Source: Cryptococcus deneoformans JEC21 (taxonomy: Eukaryota > Basidiomycota > Tremellomycetes > Tremellales > Cryptococcaceae). Taken from it: a DNA stretch of 58,940 bases. The stretch spans positions 22,501-81,440 of the forward strand of contig NC_006679.1 in the NCBI RefSeq assembly GCF_000091045.1, in the 5' to 3' direction. The position numbers and the translations under genes were made by a program. The notes beneath the pieces are model-generated. The model worked only from the letters and a program-made list of their open reading frames with translations, was not told where the DNA came from and ran no database searches. This document shows, piece after piece, positions 13,253-24,301 of this stretch (position 1 is its first letter; each line of letters begins with the position of its first letter).

Positions 13253-14343
13253 GAAAAGCAGTTTATGAACATATGTACAGTAGTTTGTCACTTTTACACA
13301 TACCCTCCGTTTTCGTACCCTCCCTACAGATTTATCCTGGTTTCATACACATCAGCGCTCCACATCCATACACTCGACACGATCTCCTGTCCTCGTCTCG
13401 TCCTAGATAAACCCCTGCCCGACGGACATCCTCATCTTCTCTACCCCTTTATCCCACATCACTCAACTCTTACATTTCTAAAAGTTCGTGGGGGAATAGC
13501 ATAGACACCGAAGATAATGCAGACAACCAAAGCGCAAGCAAGATGCTATCAAATACGTTTTACCATACATGCGTCAAAATATCTCATTTGTAATCATAAA
13601 CAAAAGGAAGTGGCTGGTGCGGCAAGGTTGGGGCATCAACAAAAAGCTACTGAAATAAAAATAATTAAAACCCAAATCTTTTCCCTCCACTATTTCCCTT
13701 TCCATTCAGTCTCACTCTATCCCCGCTGCATTCGTTCGCCGCACCAAAAAAAGACAAAAGAAGGAATTATGGAAGGAGAAGGTCGTATATAAATGAAATT
13801 CTACATTGTTACAATAAACACGTAAAAAAAAAGGTTTCCACTCCTTGGATTTTATTTTCTGTCCCCACTAGCTCTTCTCTCTTGCGATTGGGATGTTTGA
13901 GACGATAACGACGTCAGTGTCGATATTGATATGCGAATTCGGATGCGGTGCGCGGGTGTATGAAAAGATGGGAAGGTTAAAAGGCGTGGAAGAGTCGGCA
14001 GGAAGGGAAGAGGGGTATATATGCAAACCAAATCGTTGGGATGGTATAAAGTCGTCAATTACTGCATTTGTATCGGTACTCTTGTACTGATTGTTCTTGA
14101 TGTATGGTTGTGGTTATGGCTGGAATTGCGGTTGGAATTGTGAAAAGTATGAAGGGAATGATGGCCAATGAATGTGTTGAAAGGGTCGTCGTGCATGTCG
14201 GATTGAATCAGAGTCAGATTGAACAAGGAGTGCAGTTGATGTGGGAAAGTGTGCGAGAGAAGCTGAGCTGGATGGCGAGGAGTAGGGTGAATTAATTGAC
14301 GAATGTCAATCGCGTAAGAGCAAACAAACGCTCCTTGGCGTCT
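13253..14343. other. Convergent intergenic region (DPM2 / cyclin)
   Basis: About 1.1 kb between stop codons. It holds A-rich stretches with AATAAA-like signals (near 13811) and short ORFs without coding character. No RNA gene or repeat is recognised. Confidence 0.5.
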
Positions 14344-16405
14344 TTAATACTCCTCTTCCTCATCAACCGCCTTCATCCTCCTCTTACTCCCCTTGTTATT
14401 CTCTTCCTCTTCATCCTCCAAAAACATCTTTAAAAGTTCAAGCTCTGTGCCCCTCTCAACTGCACTCCCATCCGCCGACGCAGGCCACAGCTGAGTTGCC
14501 CATTCGCGTACGTACACACTCGCCTTCATGTGTTTCTTGCTTGCATACTGTAGGTGAAGAAAAAAAAGTCAGACATTTTATTAAAAGCGAGGCGATGAAG
14601 ATGAGGATGGATATGCCTGGGAGAAGACGACGAACCTTTTTGTAGAATGAAGTAGACTCGTCGAAATCGGGATCGAGAATATGATCCAACATGACCTGCG
14701 CACAAGGACGAATCTCATCTTCGGAATACGTCGAGTAGTGCACAAGGTTCGCGTTCTGCCCCATTTATCAGTTCCTGGCTCTAGTATCTTGCATTAAAAA
14801 AAAGAGGACATACCCATTCCCCACGCTCAAGACATAATCTCGCGAGCCACATGGACGCGGCAGCCAACATACTAGGTGTATAACCCAAAAGCCGATGGTC
14901 GACACAACTAATCTCGACAAGATACTTTGCAACCGTCCTCGATTGGATATCGTACCCATCGGCTTTACTGATCCGCCTTATAAAATTGAGCGGGTTAGGG
15001 TACGACATGTCGAATTGCAACGTGGACAACATGTAACGCTCTGCTTTAAGCAATTCCTCGACGGTGTATCCTCCGTCCGACATATGTAGGAAATGCTCAA
15101 CACCTGGGCAACAGACTTCTTCATATTTTGATGCGATAAAGAGGGCGGTAAGACCGACTAGCTGGAACTTGACGAGGGAAATGACGCGCTTGGAGAGGAA
15201 GCGATCAACAAGGTTGGTGGCGATGAAGAGGGTTTCGGGGAGGAGTCGGAATTTGGAGTGGACTTCGATGATCCAATCCATGAGGATTTGACGCATCTTC
15301 CATTGGAGTTCAGCTTGGTTGTCCATGTACTCGGGATCGGGCATTGTTTGGCCCTATCAAGTTAGTTTTGCCTGTCACTGTACGTAAAGAGACAACTTAC
15401 TTGGATATCCATCATGTACTTAAAAGCTTCAACGACATATTCGCTGACCATTGTTGGGTCCCCTTCGTCCTCAGCATCCAGATCCGTCCATCCGTCATCC
15501 TTGGCTTTAATCTTGGGTGACCTGAAGGCTGTCGCATTTTTGCTTCCACTTGACAACAGCAATTCCTTTCCATCCACTGTTGGTCCATCCTCTCCAACTT
15601 CTACAACGGGGCTCGACGTTTTCCGACGCTTACGAACAGGCTCCTCTTCAGTCTTGATAGTGGGTTTCACTTCGACTTGAGCAGGTTCAGCACCGGTCGA
15701 TCGAGAACGAGACGGAATTTTGCTGGTAATGACAGCCTTTCGCTTCTTATCTCCATCCTTGACACCCATTACCGGCTGAGCAGACGCTGAACGTGTGACT
15801 CTTTGCGCCTTTGCCTGAGTCGTCGCCAACGGCTTTCGTTCGATTGCCACGACCTTTCCCTTCCCACTCTCCTTCTCCTTTTCTCCGCCCTTGCCATTCC
15901 GTACCTCACCAAGAGCATTACGCCTCACATCAGACTTGTCGACAATCTTGTTTTCGGATGAGATAGTGGAGCGTTGTCGTTTCATCATAGGGATAGAGGT
16001 GGTGGTCGGTTTCACGTTGGTGGCAGTAGAAGTGGTGGAGGCCAAAGCCCGAGAACGCGTACGGGTGACAACGGCGCCGGGGGGAGGTGGGGCATTCTCG
16101 TCGACCAGACGGACGCGGCGAGTCTGCATTAAATATTAGCGTGAGTTTCGATGTAATGTCATGAACAAGTGGGGCAGGAAGGCCAAAAGGCAATAAAAAA
16201 GTTCCGTCAACCAACGTGAGGCGCGTCATCTCATGTTCCTAAACACTTCAGGGCAACACGCACGACAACACCGCCTGGCAATACTCAACCCGTCGAGCGG
16301 TTTCACGTCTTTGCACCGTCTATATTCACCGCATCATGGCCCTCCTTGACACTATGCAAATCCAGAGCATACACAACAAGTACTCACAGGGATACCACTA
16401 GGCAT
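14344..16405 (-). CDS. B-type mitotic cyclin
   Basis: Minus-strand exons 16405-16388, 16123-15401, 15353-14814, 14755-14636 and 14547-14344; 534 residues. The first exon encodes MPSGIP and joins across a 264-nt intron to TRRVRLVDENAP. An alternative in-frame ATG lies just inside that intron's 3' end (16129), so a shorter mRNA could also be translated. The disordered N-terminal half contains a destruction box, RNALGEVRN, at about residues 74-82. The cyclin box starts near MRQILMDWIIEVH and continues LPETLFIATNLVDRFLS and LVGLTALFIASKYEE; the second cyclin fold includes YDIQSRTVAKYLVEIS. The family activates Cdk1 at G2/M and is degraded through the APC/C. The C-terminus is acidic then basic (EDEEEENNKGSKRRMK). 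Confidence 0.93.
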
Positions 16406-17150
16406 TTTGGGCGAATTGGTGGGGCTGTCGCGTGTGTCTGTCGAGAGTCGCCTGGGCTGTCTCGTCGCGCTGTGGTGGGTGAGGGTTGTGAGGATGGGGT
16501 TCTATGGGGAGCAGAGTGTGAGAATAGAGGATACCCCAGCGCTACCTCTGAATACACGGCTGGAGAATAGAGACAGAACCAGGATTCCTAACAGACCATT
16601 CACCCAACCGCTCGCCTCAGGCACGATGTAATTCAGCAAAAGTCACGTGACTTCAGTCAAAAATCATTTTATGGAAACACCGAAACGCCGAACTGCAGTC
16701 CGAGCGCGTCAACGCGTCCAAGCATTTTACCGATCATAAATGGGCTTATTAAAAACTTAAGTTAAAACTTCGGAGTTGGGAATATCTCCGTCTAGTGTGC
16801 TAACTCGTTCCCCGCTGTTCCGACGCGTGGTGCTACGTATTGTTGCACTCCAGATTATTCAAGTACCGTAGATAACTATTATCTCCATCAATCATGCCTT
16901 GTACCAGCAACAGGATTCCTATGAAGAAATCAATTTTCTCATAGAGAAAGAAAGTGCAGCCATCGATGCGCCGAAGATATGGGTCACATTCGTTCAATTT
17001 GACTCCGTCCCTTCAGAGCGGCTCCTTGTCTTAGGGACGGCCCCTTGTCTTTCTCCCCATCTCTTCCCCCGCACTCACAGAGATAAACAACTGGGACATG
17101 CTGGTGACAAATATTCCCCCATCACCCGGCAACCTTTATCCATCTGATCA
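16406..17150. other. Upstream region of the cyclin gene, no gene seen
   Basis: The cyclin promoter contains a 12-bp palindrome with a CACGTG core (AGTCACGTGACT, 16641-16652). From about 16899 a frame of 80-odd codons is open but has no ATG at its start and no recognised domain. It may be part of the transposon remnant that follows. Confidence 0.35.
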
Positions 17151-17775
17151 ACGAAGAAATGGAGGGCTCAGACGGACTGTATTCCTGTCAGCTCCTTACC
17201 TCGAGTATCTCACCGGTGAGATTTGCGACAAAAAGGAGCCTATTCCGAAGCAGACAGACATCTTCGATCTGCTCTACTGTCACTGGTACCACTCGAAATT
17301 AGAGACCTTATCGCAATGATGTTCGGATATATCGGGGGACACTCACTTGCATTCTCAATTATACCGAAGCCCTTTTTTCTCTATCGTATGGGTCACTCCG
17401 GCAACGTATCCTCGCGTGAACAATTATCCAGGACCTTTGATATCGCTCACGGCCGCGTCGTCCTCTGTACTGCATGTGTACTCAAGGCTATTTTAGAGAC
17501 CCCTGTGATTATGAATGCCATCAACCTACCTGCTAAAAGCTCTGCAGAGAGAGAAGATACCAAGGATAAGATGGATGCGGGGACGGAATAGAGAAATGGG
17601 CAGCTGGTGGTTGATGGCACCCTCATTCCCCCTGCCTTTTATCTATTATCAAAAGAAAGAGTTTCTTCGATAGAAAGAAGAACTACTCATCAACATCCTG
17701 GTCAGTCGTCACCATGACGATATATTATGCGTTGCTAACCGTAACGCCAGACGGCGGGCAGAAGGATGTAAGTCC
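17151..17775 (+). pseudogene. Degenerate PIF/Harbinger-like DDE transposase fragment
   Basis: In one frame (about 17223-17690) the translation reads YRMGHSGNVSSREQLSRTF, then AHGRVVLCTACVLKAI, then INLP...ERED, an in-frame TAG at 17589-17591, and without a frame change RNGQLVVDGTLIP. This order (YRLGHxGN, then a helix ending in AI, then ERxxxK, then NGxLxVDGT) is what I know from fungal PIF/Harbinger-type DDE transposases, where VDGT carries the first catalytic Asp. The next expected block, FDRKKNYS, appears downstream near 17672 but in another frame. A premature stop and a frameshift therefore both break the gene. The later DDE part is not recognisable. No convincing terminal inverted repeats were found. 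The family call rests on motif order read by eye. Confidence 0.6.
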
Positions 17776-17830
17776 ATAGTTCTGGATTAACGTCTGGCTC
17801 TTCAGACCTTGAAGAAACTAATCGTGGTGC

Positions 17831-18133
17831 CAGAACTTCAAAAAACTTGGGAGACTGCATGCTATACGAGCCTTCGGTGACAAAATGGACAAAGAGACAT
17901 GGAAAGGGACAGATTATGAGGAACGCGTGCTCTTCATGGGTCTTGTGAGTGATGTCCTTTTCTATATGTTGGATGACCAGCTAACCTTGCTGAAGGTTGC
18001 CGACAAGCACGTCGACGTCTTTGGTGCTGACCGCTGTAACAGCAAATGGCCTATACGGTCTCTGGGCATGCAGTACCTAAAAAACAAGGCCCAAACCTGG
18101 ATCTTCATCTCGGCGGATTCCTGGAATGGTGAG
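17831..18133 (+). pseudogene. Unrecognised exon-like coding fragments downstream of the transposase relic
   Basis: Two stretches read like joined exons. After an acceptor ccag at 17830 comes NFKKLGRLHAIRAFGDKMDK through VLFMGL, then a gtgagt donor at 17945. An aag acceptor follows at about 17994, then VADKHVDVFGADRCNSKWP through WIFISADSWNG, ending at another gtgagt donor near 18128. I do not recognise a family, and no complete gene could be assembled on either side. It may be a second part of the dead element or an unrelated decayed gene. Confidence 0.25.
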
Positions 18134-18269
18134 TTATACAGATCTCTTTTGAGAGTTTTGCTGCTGACGGTGTATACAGAGATCAATTGCTTGGTGAAGT
18201 TTATCAATGGAGTCTTGATTGTGTTTTTGTTTTTGCACTATTATAACTCTAGATATGTATGCATGTAAT

Positions 18270-19516
18270 CAGACCAACCAAAAGCAACAATTAGCTGACA
18301 GGCTCACTTGCTGAAAATGGCATATAACAATCCCCAGAAATGGCTTATTTCAATAGCGGACGACAAGCCAATAAAGGCGAAGCAACCCATGCCATAGCTT
18401 GCTTTCATGGCTTGCTTTGAAGCCGAAAGAATGATCTTGGAAATTGCTAATCTGTCGAAATCTGTGATGATTTTAAGCCTAAACGAAATCAGATTAAGCT
18501 AAGCCCTATGGGGATCCTCAGATAAGCAGGAAATAAAAAGTACAAGGGCAGGAGGAGGGGGGGAATATGTATTACCTGTCCACTCTTCTGGCAGTGTCTT
18601 ATTAGTTGCGAAATGAGTTGGAGCAGGTATCAACTTCAGCTTATCAGATCATCGGCCGTCAGTCGTCGCAAGCTGCAAACTTAATTCCTACGCACCACCG
18701 TAGGTTCGCCGTAGCGTCTTTTGTTTTTCCGATATTCGACAGCATAAATTCCCGCCTTCGGGGATTTCTTTCGGGAGTTGGAGGGGCGTTAGTATGGGAA
18801 TTTTGTGTGGTCTATGACGGTAATGGCCAGGGACTATCAGGGAAATTAGCCGGCGGTGATAACAAATAAGGATTAACGTTTCTACTAACTTGTTCCCGAC
18901 CCGTTCGTTTGACTTTTAGAATTTACAAGTCTGTACCCCCTCTTGTAATCTCCAATAATATCGTAATATAGCTTGGACACGTTGTCCATTTCTATTCCCC
19001 TCCCTCCGCTTCTCTATCATATATTCTTCACTTTCCATCCACACAATCGTTCATACCCACCACCTGCACGTCCTCAATCATTAACCTGTCACGACGACAA
19101 TCAAAAGCGGTGCCCACACACATTACCCCTCCTTCGGCTTTTGATCGAGTCTCGAATCTTTTGTCTTTGAACCAGCAATAACCACTTTGTCACTCCAGGC
19201 GAGGAAATACTTCAAGACCTCCCGACCCAACCTTTAATAAACTGCAAGCTGCAAGCAGGATCTTCAAGTGATTGACGAATTTCGCGAAAACCACGACATC
19301 ACGAAAAGAGACGGGTGCTCTTTGATTGTCTTTTTGTCCTGTATCTTGAAACTTGCAAAAATCGATTTTCAAAACCCCTAGGCAAACTATCATCCAGATA
19401 TCTTTCACGTGCATATATAATCTTTGGCGCTATTCGACCTCTTTGTCATTGACATCCAATCTCTTACCTGTCTGTCGACTGGTTCGACTAAATCCTTTCC
19501 ACCTATCCACTCTACC
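18270..19516. other. Intergenic region and leader of the next gene
   Basis: AT-rich sequence without coding signal up to about 18950, then a pyrimidine-rich stretch typical of a long 5' leader before the ATG at 19517. One CACGTG lies at 19406-19411. Confidence 0.4.
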
Positions 19517-20290
19517 ATGACCTCTTTCAAATTCCTCAGTCTTTTGACCACACGCGCACTCGACTCGCTCCCTTTGCCGTTACTAGTCATCATCTTTGTC
19601 GCTTGCTTGGTTCTACTGCACTGCCCGTGAGTCTAAAACTCCCTATATGTTCTTTTTTTATTTTCACCCCGAATTAAACCAATTAAAACTGCAAAGACTC
19701 TTGACGCTAACGCCTTCATCTACAGCGCATCCCCAACCCCATCTCTCTTACCACTCTACACTCCTCCACCATCTCTATCCTCATCCCCATCCATATTCGA
19801 GAAGGGTAACCGCGTCTCTTCCTTTTTATTCTCCTTCCCTCCCTCACACTCCAGCCCTACCAACCGCCCACGGGGGACCGATCCGTTTTCCTTTCCCGGA
19901 TCCCTCCCTGCAGGCTCACCCTCTTTCCCCCATACTTCCCTTCCCGCTTCCTCTTCCTCTTCCCAACTGTATTCCCATTCTCGACTTCCTCTCGTCTTTT
20001 CTTTTCCTCTCGGCGAGACCGCCTGGATATGTACCGAGCAACAACAACATCACGACGGCAGCCCACAGGAGACGACAAAACCCGCCGCAAAAGAAAAACA
20101 CGCAAGGCGGGGCAGCAACAACAACGGGAGTCACGGGAAAAGAAAAATAGGATCTAAGAGTTTTGGGTTGAAGGGATGGAAACTCGAGTTGGGCGTGGTT
20201 AGCGAGGAGGCCGAGGCTGAACCCGACGTCGTCGACGTCGAGGCCAATGCGCGTGGCCCGGTCGAAACCAAAAGAGTACTAGAAGTTTGA
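19517..20290 (+). CDS. Predicted single-pass membrane protein, function unknown
   Basis: Two exons, 19517-19626 and 19726-20290, joined by a 99-nt GT-AG intron (gtgagt...GCTAAC...tacag); 224 residues. The first ATG is MTSFKFLSLLTTRALDS, followed by one strong membrane segment (LPLPLLVIIFVACLVLLHC) that can act as a signal anchor. The rest is Ser/Pro-rich (PASPTPSLLPLYTPPPS), then a basic stretch (KPAAKEKHARRGSNNNG) and an acidic end (VVSEEAEAEPDVVDVE). Exon 2 stays open for 188 codons with no internal ATG until its stop, so start-based ORF finding misses it. Support is the donor, the branch site, the acceptor and the long open frame. No family is recognised. It is convergent with the kinase gene. 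Confidence 0.55.
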
Positions 20291-20892
20291 GAAGGGGTGA
20301 ATAGAAGATTTAGACGTTCTCTTTAAGTGTTCCAGCACGGACTTTTTTTCGAATTCTTTCTTTTACTTTTTTTTTCTACCTTCCTCACTAATACTTGTTG
20401 ACAGCCGATTTTTGCCTACCTACATTTCCATCTACTGTATACTACATGCCTATCTCGCAGCGCGCTCGTATCGCCGCACAAACCAACAAATCGTTTTATT
20501 TTTATTCTTTATTCTTCACTCTCAAACAAATATTCTTCCCACGTTCCTTCCTGTATCCTCATCTAGACTTTTGTGGTCAAAAACTGTATCGAGATATTTT
20601 AATAGAACACGACGGGCGGGGCGGGTGTAAAAACGGTTGAATGTATACCATAGATGGCTTACCCCTGCGTATTCAAGAGGTAAATGGTGAATGGTGAATG
20701 ACGAACGGTACGTTTTTTAATAAATTTGCATCTTCCACATTCACCTCATTCTTCACTTTTTTAAATCCAACCATTCACCCCATTATTCAACTTGTCCCAT
20801 CATTCCATCATTCCCAGAAACAAAATACGACTGATACGCAGATCGTTCCTCTTGGAGGAATGGAGATGGAAAAAGGGGAGAGGTCAAGACGC
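20291..20892. other. Convergent intergenic region
   Basis: About 600 bp of T-rich 3'UTR-like sequence between two stop codons. No gene or repeat is seen. Confidence 0.45.
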
Positions 20893-22159
20893 CTAGTTGT
20901 CGGCCATGACCCAAGGCTGCAACACAACGCAATCAGCATCTCCCCAACACCCCCCAGGCTCCACCATAAAAGGGAAAAAAACGACAAAACTTACCCAAGC
21001 AATGGGCTCATACTCGGACAACTCTTCGGGCGCAAACCAAAGTCCAATCTCCTTGGTTGCCGACTCGAAAGCGTCAGAGGCGTGGATCAAGTTCCGACCG
21101 ACGGAGACGGCGTACTGGCCGCGGACCGAGCCGGCATCGGCGTCGAGCGGGTTGGTGGCGCCTACGATTCGGCGCTGCGGGGGGTTTAGTTTTTTCTTTC
21201 CCTTTTACAAACCAGAAGAAAAGAACCAAAACTTACACCCTGACGGATGACATCCTTGCCCTCCCAAACCATCGCCACGACAGGCGTACCAGAGGTGATA
21301 TACTTGACGAGCGAGGGGTAGAACGGACGAGCGGACAGGTCGGCGTAATGTTCTTTGGCGAGGGCGTCAGAGGGGGTGAGGGATTTGATACTGTTTTTGG
21401 GCGTGGCAAAGGCGGGGAAAGGCGGATGGATATCAGTAATCGGTCCAAGGGATAAAGAGATAAAACTTGCGCGACGAGCTTGTAGCCACGCTCTGCCAAA
21501 CAAAAAATGCATTAGATTCCCGTATCGTGTGAGGGGAAAGGCACATACCCTCAAAGCGGGAGACGATCTGTTTTAATATACCCAGTTTCATCAGAACGAC
21601 CGAGAGCAACGAGAGAAACAGGTAAAGTGGGACTTGCCTTGCCAACGAGTTGCCTGGAGACACCATCCGGCTTGATCTAATTTATCAAATATGTGCTTAT
21701 CAGCGTCAAATCCAGGGGGGATAGACGCACCATGACAAAAGACCTCTCGGTGACGGTCCCCTTCTCACCGGCAATAGTCCTCGCGCCTTCAAGCATGACA
21801 GGGGACCTGGTAGCTAGGTATCATAATGGTCCGTTTTAGCTATCCATCTCAAGACGGCGCGACGACGCGACGTACTCTCGTAAAGGGCATAACCAGCGAC
21901 GGCAGTACCGAGGGCAAGCGCGCCAACGACGTTGGTCCTGGGCGCACGAGCGGGGATGGTTGAGAATGCGCGGGCTGGTGAGATGTTGACGCATGTCAGT
22001 TTTCGTTTTACCCCGCGTCTTTAGAGACATGGTGGAGAGGATTTACCAGAGGAGCGAGAAGCGGTGCGAAGACCTTGTGGAGCGCGTCAGTCAATTCATT
22101 TGGATTTGAGGGCGGGGAGGGAAGGGGGACGCACCCTGTCTGAGAGAGTTGGCAAACAT
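20893..22159 (-). CDS. Nucleoside diphosphate kinase, mitochondrial-type
   Basis: Ten minus-strand exons: 22159-22135, 22073-22047, 21974-21876, 21813-21731, 21676-21638, 21567-21549, 21492-21471, 21390-21237, 21174-20995 and 20916-20893; 223 residues. The N-terminus ([20 protein letters not shown]) is a basic, Ser/Arg-rich presequence, followed by a membrane segment ([18 protein letters not shown]), so the protein is probably targeted to mitochondria. The kinase domain is complete: [30 protein letters not shown] and the catalytic His in GRNLIHASD. It moves the terminal phosphate from ATP to other nucleoside diphosphates. Two introns start with GCAAGT instead of GT; using them gives [20 protein letters not shown], which fits the family. 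The join between exons 3 and 4 has a second possible acceptor nearby. The gene shares a 160-bp divergent promoter with the AlkB gene. Confidence 0.9.
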
Positions 22160-22319
22160 GGCAAAGTGTTTTTAGAAGAATGCACAGAATCGATGGGAAA
22201 AGAGGAAAAAGAGGAAAGAGGAAAGAGGAAAAAGAGAATGATGGGGAATTCCTTTTCGGCAACTCTGGCTTGTTGGGTTCCCCGTGGTATTCCCGAAAAC
22301 CCCATTCAATCGACTTTTT

Positions 22320-23089
22320 ATGCAACGCTCGTCCTCGCCCGACTCTCTTTTCAAAGACGACCAAGACGATGAACACACTCTTCATCCGCCTGTCGCAAAA
22401 CGCACATGTCCCCCGATACCGGGACTGTACGTCTTTCCCGGTCTCCTGCCCGAGGATATCGCCAGTGAGTTCCGTCCAGAATTGCTAAACCTTGCTAATT
22501 TCTATTTGGGTGAGGCAAAACACTAAGAGACATTGGCGAAGCAGATATATTCGCTGGAGGAACAAGAGACCAAGTGATGCTGTTTGAAGCGTCCAAACAG
22601 ACGGACCGAGACGCTTCCTCTTCCCTCCCAGACTACATCCGCCATCTCCTCTCCACGCTCTCTTCCCTCCTCGCCGAACCCGCCGCGCTCCCACCGCACC
22701 TCCACCGCCTGTTATTCTCCCAGCCCCTCGCCCGCCAGGCGATCATCAACCTCTACCCCGGCGGGACGGGCATCACCCCACACGTCGATCTGGTGGGCAG
22801 GTACGCGGACGGGGTCGTGGGGTGTAGTGTGGTGGGCGGGTGTGTGATGACGTTTGCGCCGACGACGACTAGCAAGGGACAAGACAGACACGACGTCTAC
22901 CTCCCCCCGCGTACCATCTACGTCCTATCGGGGCCTGCGCGGTGGGACTGGACGCATGGGATTGAGCCAAGGGTGGAGGATGTGGTCGAGCGGGAGGATC
23001 GGCATCTCGAGCCAGAAACCATCCTGAGAGATCTGCGACTGAGTGTGACGTTCAGATGGCTCAAACCTGGTGCCGACGTGCTTTCATAA
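22320..23089 (+). CDS. AlkB-like Fe(II)/2-oxoglutarate-dependent dioxygenase
   Basis: Exons 22320-22464 and 22530-23089; 234 residues. After a short polar N-terminus the protein shows IPGLYVFPGLLPEDIA, then the jelly-roll core: AIINLYPGGTGITPHVD holds the first two iron ligands (H-x-D); GCSVVGGCVMTF follows; RWDWTHGIEPR holds the distal His; and LRLSVTFRWL supplies the Arg that binds 2-oxoglutarate. All key residues are present. The nearest remembered relatives are eukaryotic ALKBH proteins that act on RNA or protein; the substrate cannot be told from sequence. The second exon's acceptor (aagag) was chosen because it restores the frame. The gene is convergent with the TRIC-like gene, with only 85 bp between stop codons. 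Confidence 0.85.
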
Positions 23090-23174
23090 ACGCCAGTGTG
23101 ATTGTAATTGTTATAAACCGTGTCATCTTTTGCATCATGAACATGTATAATAACCCTCGAGCGCCAGTGTTCAA

Positions 23175-24301
23175 TCATTCCGTGACCTTTTTCCTTGCCC
23201 CTCGATACGAGCAGCGGACCGCGCGAAGGACGAGGACGCTTCCCAAGAAGAGCACACACACCGTTCTTGCCGCCAGGCTATGCATCAGCGGCGCCTCGCC
23301 GTTCGCCATACTGGCCGCCACGCCAAACCGTTGCTGCACATCCTCCACGCGCAGCGTCACCATCGCCCAGTACCCCAGCCCGGCGAGGCCGGCTGCCCAG
23401 ACATCCATCGTGGCCCACGCGCCTGCCCCCCGCCTGAAAACACTGGGCACCGCGAGGCGGTAGGCCGGTTCGTGGAGGCTGAACAGCGAGACGAGGAAGC
23501 CGCCGGCGGAGACTGCGAGTGCGCTGAGGATGGCGTACGTCCATGGGGATATCTCTGCGCGCTGGCCGGTGGGGTGGGCGGGAAACTTGCCGCTGGCGTG
23601 GGCCATGGGGCCGATAGACGCGATGGCGGCGCCCCTGGAGAGGGCGTCGACGGCGGCGGCCAGGGTGTCTATGAGCACCGGGGGGAGACGGTGGACTGCG
23701 CGGGCGGCAAGGCCGGTGGGGACGAGGAGGAGGTAGACGGGGGGGTAGACGAGCCAGGGGGTGGGGGAGCTGAGCCAGGCGGGGGGGCGGGCGAGGAGAA
23801 GGGAGAGGGCGGTGTTGCCCGCCCCTGCAAGAGTCAGCGTGGGGGGGGGGAGGGGGGGGGANNNNNNNNNNNNNNNNNNNNNNNNNNNNNNNNNNNNNNN
23901 NNNNNNNNNNNNNNNNNNNNNNNNNNNNNNNNNNNNNNNNTGAACCGTTTAGAGACGAGCATGGTGAAAAGGGGGCGTACAAACACGATTCCCGTGGTGT
24001 GCTGGCAAGTCCGAGTGTCAGTCGTGGGGTAAGCTAACAGCGCACCCGCCTGCAGTCAATGGCCAACTCTGGGCCGCGCCCGAATGGCTCTCAGTTCTTT
24101 TTCACTTTCCGCCCGACGCCGCATTTGGACGGTAAGCCTACGGTGTTTGGCAAGCTAGTGGGGGGGAGGGGGGAGCTCACAGGCCATGACGAGGAAGCCA
24201 AACAAGTCCTGCATCCTGGCGCGGTGCGTGCCCGCGGTGAGGGCGGCCCAGGCGAGGGTGGTCCGTGCGGCGTGGACGACGGGGAGGGGGGGGATGTTCA
24301 T
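23175..24301 (-). CDS. TRIC-like integral membrane protein, interrupted by an assembly gap
   Basis: Minus-strand exons 24301-24181 and 23824-23175; 256 residues once the intron is removed. Exon 1 encodes [20 protein letters not shown] through LFGFLVMA and ends at a gtgagc donor. Exon 2 starts after ttgcag with [16 protein letters not shown]. At least six hydrophobic segments are visible. A repeated pattern (glycine-rich helix, LLxxxP, then W) occurs in both halves, which resembles the TRIC (TMEM38) potassium-channel fold; length also fits. The family call is tentative. The intron contains poly-C tracts, 79 Ns and an apparently misplaced inverted fragment of the neighbouring cyclophilin gene, so its true length is unknown. 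A 9-codon uORF ends on an overlapping ATGA at the start codon. The start lies only 71 bp after the cyclophilin stop. Confidence 0.65.
23862..23940. other. Assembly gap (79 Ns)
   Basis: A run of N preceded by G-homopolymer tracts (23841-23860) and followed by the inverted cyclophilin fragment. It lies inside the intron of the TRIC-like gene. Confidence 0.99.
23941..24162 (+). repeat. Inverted near-copy of cyclophilin gene segment 24830-25051 (probable artefact)
   Basis: These 222 bp are the reverse complement of 24830-25051 with five mismatches. The first 104 bp are identical. All mismatches fall in the second half, and four of them are A in the gene but C in this copy. The copy ends in a G-rich tract that merges with the TRIC intron. 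It carries the cyclophilin exon text [17 protein letters not shown] and the GCAAGT intron in sense orientation. Position beside Ns and the biased mismatches suggest a chimeric, low-quality read rather than a real duplication. Confidence 0.85.

Noticed and set aside
16796..18910. CTAACTCGTTCCC (16799) and CTAACTTGTTCCC (18887) as transposon ends
   Set aside because: The two similar motifs are in direct, not inverted, orientation and have no target duplication.
23278..24032. Long ORFs on both strands running through the N block
   Set aside because: They are open only because Ns translate as X, and they lie antisense or out of frame to the TRIC-like exons.
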